Shown here: piece after piece, positions 31,615-42,685 of the stretch
How the letters are laid out: each line of letters begins with the position of its first letter
How positions within the stretch are numbered: position 1 is the stretch's first letter
Assembly (NCBI GenBank): GCA_013995675.1
Contig: VWRR01000009.1
Coordinates: forward strand, 186,001 to 250,000
Length of the DNA stretch: 64,000 nucleotides
Direction of reading: 5' to 3'
From: Cyanidiococcus yangmingshanensis
Lineage: Eukaryota > Rhodophyta > Bangiophyceae > Cyanidiales > Cyanidiaceae
Made by a program: the position numbers and the translations under genes
Notes under the pieces: generated by a model
Told to the model about the DNA's origin: nothing
Database searches by the model: none
The model's input: the letters and a program-made list of their open reading frames with translations, nothing else

Positions 31615-32520
31615 TCAAAAAAGATCTGGTCCAAGTTGTAGGTCTCTGTGATGCATGTCACTTGCATGAGAGAGCGCCGTTTGTGTGCTTGTGCCTCGCG
31701 AATCGAAACACCTTGCGGATATATTCAATGAAGTGGAGGTATGTGACCAGTGTTGCCAAGCAGATGCGTGTTTCTGGTGTTGGGTCGGAGCAGCAAGGGC
31801 GCTGACAATAGACAGCGTTGTCACGGCAGGTGCGAGAGCCGCGAACATTCACCAGTCGGCGACGATTCAAAGTGGCAGGACGCATCTTTTGAGATGTTAT
31901 ACCGAGTGGACTCGATCTCTGCGCCAGAGCGTCAGGCTGAACGTTGCGAATAGCGCCTTTTCAGCAGTGAACGAGGCGACTCTCCATTTGTTCTGGGCGG
32001 GTCAGCTGGGAAAAACGTATGGCAGATACGAACCTCTCGTCGGCGTATATTTTGTACTCAGGATACCACGGAGCGCCGCCATAGGCGCCCTCGGGGAGGA
32101 ATTGCTGGCGAGCGGCAAACATGCCCTGTTGCTCGAGTTGGATGGCGCACAAGGGAAGTGGCAGCAACAAGGCGCTGGCTGCGTATGAAGCGAGGTAGTT
32201 TATGTCGGCTATCTCGCAATATTCTAAAGCCTATGATACCAAAGAACCGTTTTTCATACGCATCCTTGAATACCTGTCATATCCTCTATTGTAATCGGAG
32301 CTCAATGCAGATATGAACGCCAACCAGAGCTGTCCCATGAGGAAATGTTTTTCGTTGTCGTCAAAGACGCTGCGGCTCGGAGCCAGTTTATCGTCGTGGG
32401 TGCTGCTGGGCCGCTGCCGGTGCCATCGAGCAGCGCGATGATATCGTACTCGGCCTCGTTCTGTGATCGACAGCAGCGACCGCGTAGGCGACTCGCGGCA
32501 TGGTTTCGAACGACAAAGCA
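31615..32520 (-). CDS. Unresolved minus-strand coding segment, possibly a small multi-exon gene
   Basis: The plus-strand frame here (31685-32188) has no ATG. The minus strand shows two better-looking stretches in the same frame: one with SVFDDNEKHFLMGQLWLAF (about 32.3-32.4 kb) and one with GAYGGAPWYPEYKIYADERF (about 32.0-32.1 kb), separated by stops and by plausible GT donor and AG acceptor sites. An ATG at about 32.5 kb begins another frame (MPRVAYAVAAV). This could be a gene with one or two introns, or one with assembly indels. No family was recognised and the exon borders are not fixed. Confidence 0.25.
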
Positions 32521-33556
32521 CCTAATCTGAGTCTGTGCTTTGTTTCGTTGCCTCAGTTGCATCAGAAACAGCTGTTGCGAAATACCTCGAGGCCAAGGGA
32601 TGGCGTTCACGAGGTGGCGCAGCGAGCCTGGCCCCCTCGAGAACCGTGCAGTCACCGGCAGCCAAGCGCATCAGGGCCTCTCCCTGAGAGGTGCCGACGA
32701 CGGAGCAATGTTCTTCGAAGAGTACTTCAACTTGAGGCAAGCAACGAGACGCCAGCGGAAGATCTTGACCAATCACGAAACGCCTTACCGAAGCGGTTTC
32801 CGCGTGGGCGCTACGAGCAGATGCGCAAGTATCGCGTCGTGCGGCAGGGCGTAACGCTTCCTGGCGGGAGAAAGCGTTGGCGGAAAGTCGCCATTCCCGT
32901 TGAACCGCGACTTCGAATTACAGGGTGGCACAGCGCGTGGTCGACGACTAGAGTCGCCGCCCGTGTACATTCGCCCAGCGATGGCCCAGGTGCGCGAGGC
33001 AGCGTTTTCTATGCTGCGGGAGTTGCAGATTCTTCCGTCTCGTCGGCCACTGCGTTTTCTGGACCTTTTCTGTGGTGCGGGGACCATGGGCTTCGAGGCG
33101 CTCTCACGGGGCGCGTCAGAAATAGTTTTCGTCGATCGCTCTCCAGAATGCTGCGCATGTGTGCGGCGAAATTTGGAGAGACTAGGTGTCAAAGCAGATG
33201 CCGCCGTCGTGCGCGAGACGACCGTTGAAGCGTATCTGGCAGCTGCACCAGACGGAGTCTTGCAAGTCATGGCACTGACGCCTCCATACGAAGAGATTAA
33301 CTACGACGAACTTCTGAAGACAGTCGCTCAGAGCGCTGCCGTCGGAGAGCGCACCGTTGTAATGCTGGAGTATCCCACTGAGTTGGGATCGCTGCCTCCA
33401 GTCATCGAGAATCGCCTCGTAGGCATGCGAAACCGTCGATACGGGCGCACAGTACTCGGAATGTATGCATGCCAACCAGACGCCGACTGGGACATCCGGA
33501 CCGAGGAGTTCTCTGACATGTTCATTCGTCAACGACGGAACTATATGCCGAATTGA
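32500..33556 (+). CDS. rsmD: RsmD-type 16S rRNA (guanine-N2) methyltransferase, one frame break
   Basis: The conserved body reads LRITGGTARGRRLESPP, RPAMAQVREAAFSML, the SAM loop FLDLFCGAGTMGFEALSRGA, then VDRSPECC and the catalytic region LTPPYEEINY (usually DPPY, here TPPY). RsmD methylates G966 of 16S rRNA in bacteria; a nuclear copy in an alga should serve plastid or mitochondrial ribosomes. The frame changes at the GGG run 32923-32925; two Gs would join LRITG to GTARG exactly as in the family. The upstream frame starts at an ATG at 32500 and would add about 140 residues, partly a possible transit peptide; a later ATG at MRKYRVVRQG is an alternative start. Confidence 0.82.
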
Positions 33557-35108
33557 AGCTTGAGCAACGAGTTGCCTGGGGTTGCGAATCCGTCGCAGAA
33601 TCGTAGCCTGGACCAGATGGATGCCGCTTGCTCTTCGTGAACCAACGTGGGAAACAAGTGTGCTCACCGCACAATGACTTTAGCAAAGCGACACTCGTGC
33701 CGGTAAACGTTGTGTTCAGGGTCAGCGAGCGAGCACAGGAGGCGTGGCGGGGGCACGCTCACGATGGATTTGGAGCAGACGCCTGGCATCCCACAAGGGC
33801 ATGATATGGATCAGCAGGCCACGGTCCGGAACTCGAAAAAGAGAGCAGTAAGAATGCAATACGCGCATTCATTGTGCTCTACCATCTGTGGCGCAATGCG
33901 AGGCGTCGCAGAGCACCGAGACCCCTCCAGCAAATCGTTCTCTGACTTGATTAGATTCTCGCGGCTGCGGGCATTACTCTAGGACCAGACCAGAACCCGA
34001 TCCGGGCGACGCTTGTTTCATTCCAAATCGAATCTCTATCCGTATTGGGTGCACAACAGATACCGCTACCGTAAAGAGGCGACTGGTTCGCACCCCTGCA
34101 TCCCCAGCGATGCGTTTTTCGGTGAAAGTCTCTGGAATTTGGCACCTTCATAAGTGCGAGGCAGACTCGCGCAACGGGTCGCCATAAAAAAGCAAACATG
34201 CACGTTTCATCAAAAGCTTTTACTCGTTCGCGAGACGGGGCGCCTTCATTTCAGCCGATCTCTATCGACAGCGATACATTCGAGAGGCCTCTGTCGCTGA
34301 AACGTCGGGCGGTGTGCAGCTCCATGTCCCGCTTAGACGCTGTCAGCACGACTCCTCGGATTACGGGGCGATGAGCTACAATCGAGCATCCAGTGAGATG
34401 ATACGCCTCTGCAGTCAGGTGGAATCTCCTTACCTCGACCGGAACCCGGTATCTTTGCGACCTCCCCGAGGTGTGACACGAAGCCGGACCAAAACTCAGA
34501 ACTCCGCTCGAGCGCAACTGATTCCCAGAGCTCGCGCTTCAAGTCCACTAAACTCGGTTCCTGTCCAGGACAAGGGACGGCGAAAGGGCGGAAACGGTCG
34601 TTGGTTCGCAGTTAAGACGCCAGCTAGGTTCTCTGACCTCACCGACACCCGCAAGCCGGAACGATCGACTGCGACCTTTCTATGACTTCAATTCAAAAAC
34701 TGCTGCAGGCCCCCAAGAGCCGCTATCTACGACAAATCTCTCTTTATCTGCCAGGATAAACAGAGTAAACCTTTGAAAGAACTCGACTTAGGCTGTGTTC
34801 GGAATAGGCTCAACTACAAGCCAAGCAGCACGGCGCCTTTTTCACATTGTTGTGCCAGAGCGTCATCACATCCCACTTTTCCTACTTGATCTATGAACAG
34901 ACGACTAGACATCACTTCAATCAATCGAAAGAAACCTGGCAACACTGCTTCGCGGTGGTATTTTAGGGCTTGCCCGTTACTGTCGCTCAGGGTCTCAAAT
35001 CGAGAGCGCTGGGATCGCTGTTGCCGGCAACCGTACCGAGGCCGGAGCGTATTCCGCGTTTTCAGAGATGAAACCCCGTTTACGACCGGCTCATTAGCGA
35101 CTCTCGCA
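33557..35108. other. Intergenic, no gene supported
   Basis: About 1.55 kb. The largest plus-strand frame (from the ATG near 34371 to 34685) would give about 100 basic residues without any domain. No tRNA signature, repeat or conserved motif was seen. Confidence 0.35.
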
Positions 35109-35649
35109 ATGTTTAGTTCTCTTGAGGCAAAACTCGAAGACTTGCCGGAAGAAGTCTTGCGTGCTATTTGTCTGCAGCTCGATGGACGCGCTGCGGCCCA
35201 GACCCAGAGGGCGGCTCGTTTTCTACACAACGTTCTGGCGGACACCACACTTTGGCACGCACTCTATGCCCGAGACTTTGGCCAACCTACGATACCTCCC
35301 ACCCGGGTGTTGGCGAACGGGTTCCTTGACTGGAAAGGCGCCTATGGTGCACGCTTCTTGCGCGAGCAGCGGAGGAAAGTGCAGCCGACGTGGTCCAGAC
35401 TACACCTCGTTGGTTATACCCAAGGAAACCCTGCAGATGGCAAAGGCAGTTCTCGGACTCGACAAAGAAGAAGCTTGTGCGCCGCTCTATACCGAAGGCT
35501 GGCGCGGCACCATTTATCGTTACGACTGGAAAGCCTTCCAACGAGACCGACAGCGAGTTCTCGGCTCTGTTGTATTCATGAATAGAACTGGAAGAGGCAG
35601 AACTCACGGCTCAGCCGAGCCTGCAGCACCAGTGTCACCTGATCTCTGA
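35109..35649 (+). CDS. F-box protein, one frame break or more
   Basis: Start at the ATG at 35109. Residues about 5-50 form an F-box: LEDLPEEVLRAICLQLDGRAAAQTQRAARFLHNVLADTTLWHALYARDFG. F-box proteins link substrates to the SCF ubiquitin ligase through Skp1. After about 95 residues the coding frame changes near 35388-35396 (to TSLVIPKETLQMAKAVLGLDKEE...). The later segment TEGWRGTIYRYDWKAFQRDRQRVLGSVVFMNR looks well conserved in character. A third frame, rich in acidic residues, remains open to 35822, so the true end may lie beyond 35649 and overlap the convergent gene. No substrate-binding repeat was recognised. Confidence 0.65.
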
Positions 35650-35748
35650 GTCATTTTCGTGGGATGGGCAACGGAATGCACCTGATGACTTGGAAGATGG
35701 TGTATGCGAATCATTCCGACAGCAGCAGCGTTGTCTCCCCACGGAACT

Positions 35749-36351
35749 TCAGGCGTCGCCCAAGACTCGAATAGAATCGTACCGAGGAATATACGGTTTG
35801 ATATCAACGACTTGCACCGGTTGACTCATGAATGCATCCCTCTTCCTTGAACCAACTGCCTCCAGGCGAAGTTCGCACTCTGCCCCGCTCAAACGCTCGA
35901 GACTGATTAACTTGTAAAGACCGAGACGGATGTTGTGTGGCGCCGGAGAGCTCGCTCGTTCCTCTGGTTCGCGTTTCAGCGCGTGGGCCTCAAACAGCCA
36001 GACATACTCGAAGCTTTCTAGACCCCGAAGACCAAGGGCGTAAGGACGCTGTACTCGAAACCTAAACATCACCTCGTCTTCGCGCTCACTCTCGATCCGC
36101 AACTGCCCCAGAGACCGGAACGCGATCTGTTGGTTCACTGAGCCCACCGGCATAGAAAGGACGTGGAACTTAGACTTGAAGTCCGCCGCTTTCTTCGCCC
36201 GCTCGTGCCACTGGCGCTTTGCCTCAACTTCAACCTGACGCGCCCGTTTCAAGGCCAGCTCCGCTTCCTGCCGTTGTCGCACAAGCGCGACATACGCTTC
36301 GGCAGCCTCAGGCTGAACCGCTTCGGCTCCAGCCACCACTCCCTGTGGCAT
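35749..36351 (-). CDS. TrmO/TsaA-like tRNA methyltransferase, divergent
   Basis: Start at the ATG at 36351; the frame above it reaches only a TTG. The first about 60 residues form a charged helix. The rest follows the beta-barrel TsaA (UPF0066) plan: LRGLESFEYVWLFEAH (family: LEGF-x-H-x-W-x-LF-x-FH), SPAPHNIRLGLYKL (family: SPHRPNPIGLS) and the hallmark end VQVVDIKPYIPRYDSI. TrmO adds a methyl group to t6A37 of tRNA-Thr using SAM. Oddity: the usually strict RPNPIG loop is altered, and the protein is only 200 residues, so activity is uncertain. It is convergent with the F-box gene. Confidence 0.72.
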   Translation of the reverse strand: MPQGVVAGAEAVQPEAAEAYVALVRQRQEAELALKRARQVEVEAKRQWHERAKKAADFKSKFHVLSMPVGSVNQQIAFRSLGQLRIESEREDEVMFRFRVQRPYALGLRGLESFEYVWLFEAHALKREPEERASSPAPHNIRLGLYKLISLERLSGAECELRLEAVGSRKRDAFMSQPVQVVDIKPYIPRYDSIRVLGDA

Positions 36352-36563
36352 TGCCGGCTCCGCTGGAGGCGACTGGTTCCTCCCGTGAGAGCTGTGACCA
36401 CGAGAGCCACACCCTCCTACCCAGCCGCGGAGCAATCGTCGCGCAAAGGCTCGCAGTTCAAGTGGCAGCAGGTTGACGGCACAAGTCGAAACGAATCGCT
36501 CCCTGAAATCTGTGTTCGATCTACACAGCCGCTTTCAGTACACCTGGAAGCAGACCGCTCTCC

Positions 36564-37601
36564 ATGGTCATCGACTTTAGTGAGTATGAACTGCTCCGTC
36601 AAAAAAGAATACAGCGTAACAGGGAGCTGTTGAAGCATATTGGGCTTTATGATCTAACCAGCGAAGGTCTCGGGGCAGTTGGAAGCAGTTGCGGGCGCTG
36701 CTTGGAGACGGAACGAGAGGAGACGTTTCGGAGTGATCGCAAACGAAGCCGGCTGTTTCGTGGGCCTCCACCTGCCTCTGCAGAGCATGAAAGGTTCTTA
36801 CGCCGCTCTGCTCGACTTTCAGAGCCCAACACAAGGAAACCGGACAGCAAACGTTTGCCGACAAACTCTGCACCAGAGCCCCGACCGGGCGCGCGCTCGA
36901 AGGCCCAAGCGCTCCCCGCAGCCGCGTCTCGCAAAGAGCCTTTCCGCAAAAACTCATGCTCCGTTCACTCGACAAAGGGCTTGGTCTGTGACGTCGCAGG
37001 GCTCGATCCATATGTGGGCCGGGCTATTCCGGTGCCGTCACGCTTGGGCGGCCAGATTAAGCGTTCCGTTATCGAAGCGGCCGTAAGTGCAAAGATACGA
37101 CCTGTTTTCAACCGCATGTCGGGCATCTGCGAGTGGCGAAACGCGATCATGTTGTTCGTCAACCTCCCCGCCAATGATAAGGCGCTGAAAGATGCACCAC
37201 AGATGTTTCACACTCATCAGCCGAACGGCATATACGCGAACGTATTCTACGAATCAGGGAGATACATTGTATGGTATGCGCAGAGCACTCAAGGCCCCGA
37301 AAACCCGACACTGCAAAGGCTTATTTCGGTAGACGAGGCAACGCCTCGATTACGAACAGATATCCTTCTCTTTTGCCGGATGCCCAAACCCTATGATTCG
37401 AGTTATCTATACTTCGGGCGCCTCGTTTATGTCGAGCATAACGAACGAACTCATCCGATCCGCTTTGTTTTTCGCCTAGCAGACCACGCTCGGCTCAGCA
37501 CGTCCAGCAATACAACTGATGGGTGCCAGATGGCATTCAATGCGGCAATTGGTGGCGAATACGCTAGGGCATGGCAGTTGGCGTCCTCCTCCTCGTCATG
37601 A
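36564..37601 (+). CDS. Unknown protein with N-terminal RNI-type helix and a possible DUF3427-like C-terminal domain
   Basis: 345 residues from an ATG, intact. It opens with SEYELLRQKRIQRNRELLKHIGL, a short helix pattern (EY-x-x-x-R-x-x-x-I-x-x-N-x-x-x-L-x-x-x-GL) seen at the start of several nuclear proteins. Residues about 45-150 are basic and Ser/Pro-rich. The C-terminal about 150 residues read MLFVNLPAND..., WYAQSTQGPENPTLQRL, ILLFCRMPKPY, YLYFGRLVYVEH and PIRFVFRLAD. The order W-Q-S/T-PE-PT-QR, LLF-R, YFG-x-x-YV-H, PI is like DUF3427, a domain found at the end of some bacterial helicase/restriction-type proteins. That similarity is by eye only. No function is claimed. Confidence 0.6.
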   Translation: MVIDFSEYELLRQKRIQRNRELLKHIGLYDLTSEGLGAVGSSCGRCLETEREETFRSDRKRSRLFRGPPPASAEHERFLRRSARLSEPNTRKPDSKRLPTNSAPEPRPGARSKAQALPAAASRKEPFRKNSCSVHSTKGLVCDVAGLDPYVGRAIPVPSRLGGQIKRSVIEAAVSAKIRPVFNRMSGICEWRNAIMLFVNLPANDKALKDAPQMFHTHQPNGIYANVFYESGRYIVWYAQSTQGPENPTLQRLISVDEATPRLRTDILLFCRMPKPYDSSYLYFGRLVYVEHNERTHPIRFVFRLADHARLSTSSNTTDGCQMAFNAAIGGEYARAWQLASSSSS

Positions 37602-37834
37602 ATTCTGAGGCGCTTCTGCATGACAGAGCGCAACCTCCAATTTTGTGGCATGTACGTCTCCCAAAGCGCAGCCTGCGCATGACCTTCGCAAGACACCAGC
37701 CGATCGTGAGTCAGTGTGGAACTCACGGACACAAACCCTCAAACTATTCGTAAACAGTTGGTCGCGCTCCGAGGCATGCGCCACCCGACGCCGCTCCAGT
37801 GGTTGCACTTGCTTTGCCAGAAACGAAACCATCT

Positions 37835-38107
37835 TTACGGAGATCCCCAGCGATTTAAGAGCTCCCCTTGCTCGATGCCTCTGATGACTGTCGTTGTAGC
37901 CTTGAGGGGATCGTCAAGTAACGCAGACTCTAACGTTGTGCGCGAGACTACCTTGCCACCCTCCCAGTTCGCTTTCACCATCGAATAGCCCGTTCGGGAC
38001 AACGCCTTTGTGCGCTCAGGTTCTTTCAAAACCCGACGTACATACTCCGCACAGATGTTCGCATATTTCAAGTACGACAAACCAGCGACACGCCAGTACT
38101 GCGGCAT
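37835..38107 (-). CDS. ATP15: Mitochondrial ATP synthase F1 epsilon subunit
   Basis: A short gene, 90 residues from an ATG. YWRVAGLSYLKYANICAEYVRRVLKEPERTKALSRTGYSMVKANWEGGK follows the mitochondrial F1-epsilon family closely (WR-x-AG-x-x-Y-x-x-Y-x-NI-C-A-x-x-VR-x-x-LKE, then W-x-x-GK). The subunit sits at the foot of the F1 central stalk with gamma and delta. The usual length is 50-70; here about 35 extra C-terminal residues follow GK and have no recognised role. No presequence is seen, as is normal for this subunit. Confidence 0.9.
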   Translation of the reverse strand: MPQYWRVAGLSYLKYANICAEYVRRVLKEPERTKALSRTGYSMVKANWEGGKVVSRTTLESALLDDPLKATTTVIRGIEQGELLNRWGSP

Positions 38108-39311
38108 GTCTCACGTTGTGGGCTCTCTTGAACCCAAAACGTCCGCCGACCGAATGCAGTCCTGCGCTCGGCCGTCAGTGGTCTGGCGTGAATTCTTCGA
38201 ACTGACATCCGCGTTGCTCGATAACCTTCGCTAGTCGAGGTAGTTGGCGTCAAACTGCGTAGAAAGTGGTGACGTGTCCACAGCAACCTTCTTACTGGCT
38301 TTACAAAAGATGCAGCAGCACTGGATGTACATCCCAGATCGTAGAAAGAGCGCTACCTTTGTGGCAGGTGCTTATCCGACGTGTTTCGTTCTGAGCTGCT
38401 CGGCGCAGTCGCTCACCTAGACACGCTGCTGGTTATTTATGACTCTATGTGAGTGAAGCGCAGCTCGAGCGGTAATCACTACGTAGCCCCGCTGTATAAC
38501 AGCCTTGAATGCTGACGAGGAATACGCCGTCAAAGATTGTCAACCACCGCCTGATTCCACTCGGACGAGAGGACTTTACCCAATCGGTCGGCCGCGGAAT
38601 AGGCTAGTCCCTAAGGCGCTTCTCTAGAGTGGACCCTCTCAACGCCAGCCCAGAAATGGCTCGCAATCCCAAGAACTAAAGTCACGCTGACAGTGTAGAT
38701 GACTGCCTCGGTCAGCTTACTTGAGTCAAGCGCTTTCCGTCTGTCCGGCTTGTGGCCTGTCGCTTATGCACAGCGTAACTGTCAGGAAGGAGATCCGCGC
38801 ATCGTGGTCTCCTGAACGCGATGCATATTCAGCTTAGCGGTTCAGTGACGCCACTCAAACCGAACGAGTTCGTTTTGACGCAAAACTGGGTGAATCCAAT
38901 CGGACGACTTAGACTCATCGAGAATGGGACTCTGAAGGAAGTCAGCGTCGGCGCGTGACGCTCAAGGTGATCAAACACGAGATGAGCTTATCAGCACATG
39001 CAAGGTCGTCGAGAGCTATTGGAACAGTCAGCACCGCCTGGTGCTTTTATTCACTATCTCCACGTTATCCAATAACGATCTGATTAGAGTTTGTGAATAC
39101 GATGCCGTATCCCAGAGGATGGTCCTCACCGAGATGACAAGCGCAACATCGCAGTACGATTTCTTTCGAGGCGTCCTGCAACGCAGGCTACTCTGACTGC
39201 GCCTTTTCATGCCGGCATAATCGCACCATCTGATGTGGGTCTCGAGTAGCGACTACTTTGTGCGGTCGCTCGATAAGGCATGCGAGCGCTGCAGCGCTGC
39301 AGCGACCGAGT
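38108..39311. other. Intergenic, no gene seen
   Basis: 1.2 kb upstream of ATP15 and downstream of the PPR gene. No open frame above about 90 codons and no recognisable RNA gene or repeat. Confidence 0.4.
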
Positions 39312-41950
39312 CTACGGCGGATCCTCCGAGCCGACAAGATTCAGAAATGCACTTTGTAACTCCGATGGAGCGTCACCGATAGGATTTTCCCTGAACAAGG
39401 CATCGCGGAGCTTATTCAGACTCGGCCTCAGCACGGAGCGCAGAGACGCAGTCTGCATTAGACCTAGCTTGAAAGCATCTGCCAAGTACGTTATAACCGC
39501 CCGATGATAGTCCCCGGCATCACAGGCCAGTTCAATCAGAACTGAGGTCGCATGCGCCCATAACTTCAAATCCAAGTCTTCAACTTGCATTGACTGAGAG
39601 TAACGATCACTATAGAGCCCTGCCCGGAGTGCTGCATACAGCCAGTGGGCAGCCTGGAGGTTCCGACAACGCCAACAAGCCGTTAAAAGGGCGTTCGCTG
39701 TTCGCATTCGCGGCTCGACGCCGTCCGCTCGCATATCCCGCAAAACCCCAAATGCCCGATCTAAACGCCGGATATGGGACCAGGCCTCAATCAAGACACA
39801 GTAGCTGGCCTCGGACGGTGAGATGCCCTGCAACTTCATCCGCTCCAGAACGGCCATCGCGTACTCTGGCTGGCCGCCACGCCCGCATGCATTCATAAGG
39901 CTCGTATAGATCTGCAAATTCGGCGTTCTATTCCATGCGCTCATTTCCCTGAGAAGCTCAAATCCACGTAAATAGTCACCGTCGGCTGCACAAACCTCCA
40001 TCAGATAGACAAAGATAACATTGCTCGGCGTCAGGCCGCGTCGCTGCATGAGACCCCATATTGCAAACGCGAGTCGGCGATCACCGGAGCGGGCCACCGC
40101 CCCCATCAGGGCTCCGTAGACTGCACCGTCGACTCGGCTGCCCTTCCTTTCAATCTCGTCAAAAACATGTAGTGCTAGTTCTGTGTTGTTGCACTTTGCA
40201 CAAGCATCAAGCAGCGCACAGTACGTGTAGCTATCCGGAGTGAAATTGTCCGGTGGGCTCTGCATCCGTTCAAAGAACTCGAAAGCCTTATCCAAACGAA
40301 GCGTGCGTGCACAGCCCGCAATCAGCATGTTGTACATGACAATTGTGGGATACACTCGGTTCGTGCGCTGGTGTCGCCCGTTCGCAGACATCGCCTCTTG
40401 AGCAGCTGCTCGAACAACATAATTTTCAAAGATCTCGATCGCGGCATCAATCCTCTTGGCTTTGCACAACGCACCAATCACCAGGCTGTAGGTGCGATTG
40501 TCCCGCAGAACGCCTCGCAACTCCGTGAGCTCAAAGACTTCCTCTAGCCTATTTAGTAGACGCAGGCGCCCCAGGCAGCTCAAAAGATCGTTGATATCAC
40601 TTGTCGTTACAAGCTTCTCGATCCCAGCCTCGTTGAGCAGGGATATCGCATCGTCCAACATGGAGCTCAATCGACCAATCCGAGGGTCGCGTCGATCTCT
40701 TTGGACAGAGCGATATTCCGATATCTCCCGAAGCGCGAGACTCAGCATACCCCGAAACTGAGCGTAGCGCATGCGCGCATCCTCAACGGGGTCATCAACT
40801 GGCTCAGTCATCCTTTCGTCTTTTGTGCGTCGATCAGACACTTCGCTGCTCCCGAACGGCTGACCCCAATCATCAGACACAAACTGACTGTTTTCCGTGT
40901 TCATGGATTCGCCACGAGGTCTGTCTTCCGAGCCAGTGCCGGCGACCGGTCCGCGAACATCGCCCCGAAAAGTCGCCATTCTCCTGTCGACATCTGCCGG
41001 CGGCTCGTCCCGCCCAGCCCGCAAACTTCGGTTTGAACCAGCGTCGCGCATATACTGGGTGGACTCGTTACGAACCTGCGGCGGCCTTTGATTCTTTGGG
41101 GTTTGATCACGCGGAAGCGGCGTCATTCTACGTCTCATGTGGGAGCCGTACTCATGTCCTCTCGCTGCGGTATCCAGATCAAAACGAGTTCTTCCTGGAG
41201 CTCTTCCATGATATAGTCCACTGCCCTGACGATCCGGGTGCGGCGTCTGACCACTCGAGTCGACAGGCTGATACGCAGTCGCCCTGTGGGCAAAATCTCT
41301 ACCGTTTCGAGTGAAATTTTCAGTGGGCCTGGACCCAACTGACCGTGACTCGTCGGTGGCGGCCCCGGGGCCACTGTCCCCAGGAGAGCGGCGACCTGTG
41401 GTCCCACCCGAGGCAGCTTCCTCAGCATGAATCTCCCGCATTTCCAGCGACATCTGTGCCTTCCGATGCTGCGGAGGGGAGTCGGTCTCGTTAACTCCGC
41501 GGCCAGCAGCGGCTTGCCCAGAGTCTGCGGCGCCTTCTACACGCTCGCCACCCTCCGGAAGCTGCCAAAGATCATCAACGCCTACCAGCTCTCCGGGAAG
41601 CGAAACCTCGCTAACCCCGGCCCCAAGCGCTGCTTGACGATGGGCCACACGTCCCACAAACTCTCTGATTTTGGAAAGCAGCTCAGTTCTCAACGGGGGC
41701 GGCAGCTTTCCAACCGTCTCCGCCTCACTCACGTCGCGTTCCAGGGCTTCCCACAACGCTTCATCGCGGTCTTCAAGTTGCTCTCCCGAAGCTGCCTCGC
41801 CAACGCGTCTACAGACCAGCTTGGTAGCTCCAAAGGTTGTCGCTATCGCGGTCGTCTGTCGACGACCTCTACAGCGCCGCAAGTCCCTCGGTGCTCAGAA
41901 AACGCGACTCCGCGCAACACGTGCGTTGCCAGCGCCTCCCGAGAGACCAT
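39312..41950 (-). CDS. Pentatricopeptide-repeat (PPR) protein, organelle RNA-binding; possible frame break near the start
   Basis: At least eight successive PPR motifs occupy the C-terminal half, for example TYSLVIGALCKAKRIDAAIEIFE, MYNMLIAGCARTLRLDKAFEFFE, TYCALLDACAKCNNTELALHVFD and IYTSLMNACGRGGQPEYAMAVLE. PPR proteins bind organelle RNA and control its stability, processing or translation; the array resembles plant MRL1, which protects rbcL mRNA, but this is only an analogy. The N-terminal about 350 residues are Arg/Gly/Asp-rich and low in structure. The main frame is open upstream only to a TTG at 41882. An ATG at 41950 in another frame (MVSREALATHV) would join it with a one-base change near 41855, which may be the true start. 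No DYW or E domain is present. Confidence 0.85.
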
Positions 41951-42685
41951 TGACACACTCGTGGTGTCCAGTTTAGAAACCCAGCAGGTATCCGAACGTC
42001 ACATCCGCAACCCATGGGAACAAGCACCAAACGTGTCAGGTGCTGGCGAGCACCGCGTCGGCTGTCAGGCTGGCCTGTGGCTACGTCTGGCATCGACGGG
42101 TGACGCCTCTTGGGTCCAGCAACGCGCGGCCGTTCCAAGAACGCGGACCGTTTCTCATTTCCGGGACCTATTGATCTTTAGTATCGGAAATATGCAGAGG
42201 GTCAATCAATACACAGGGATACAATCAGTACGCACATGATTCCAGATACATTCCATCGATTCCTACCGTCGGAAATTCGCAGAGGATCAATCAATACACA
42301 GGGATACAATCAGTACGCACATGATTTCAGATACATTCCATCGATCCCTACCGTCGGAAATACGCAGAGGATCAATCAATACATGAGGATACAATCAGTA
42401 CGCACATGATTCCAGATACATTCCATCGATTCCTAAAGACATGCTGATCGCAATCGCGATCATCCGTGCTCTTCGATCATGCAACTGAAGCATCCCGTGC
42501 GCGCCGACGCGTTGGGTGGCGGCACGCCGTCGACCCCATCGCTGGCAACGCCGTTGCCTTTCGCGTGATCGCTTTCCGGCGACAACGTCCAGGGAACGCC
42601 CGCACGAACAACGACGGCGGTCGCGGTGTCTTCTCTGCTTGAAACCATCCTTTCAGATAGAGTTGTTGGCTGTGCGACGGTGCTC
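41951..42685. promoter_or_regulatory. Divergent upstream region of the PPR and DUF1818 genes, with tandem repeat
   Basis: About 735 bp between the two start codons. It holds a three-copy 85-bp tandem repeat (separate entry). An ATG-started frame at 42479 ends at a TGA, after which the same frame stays open into the DUF1818 gene; whether this is a short upstream open frame is unknown. Confidence 0.45.
42184..42436. repeat. 85-bp tandem repeat, three copies
   Basis: Copies start at 42184, 42269 and 42354, exactly 85 bp apart; the third ends near 42436. They differ by only a few bases each. Each unit contains GGATACAATCAGTACGCAC and ends with CATTCCATCGAT. The unit is AT-richer than its surroundings. 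It sits between divergent PPR and DUF1818 genes. Confidence 0.95.

Noticed and set aside
31685-32188. 167-codon plus-strand open frame
   Set aside because: It has no ATG at all; it begins at GTG. The opposite strand reads better.
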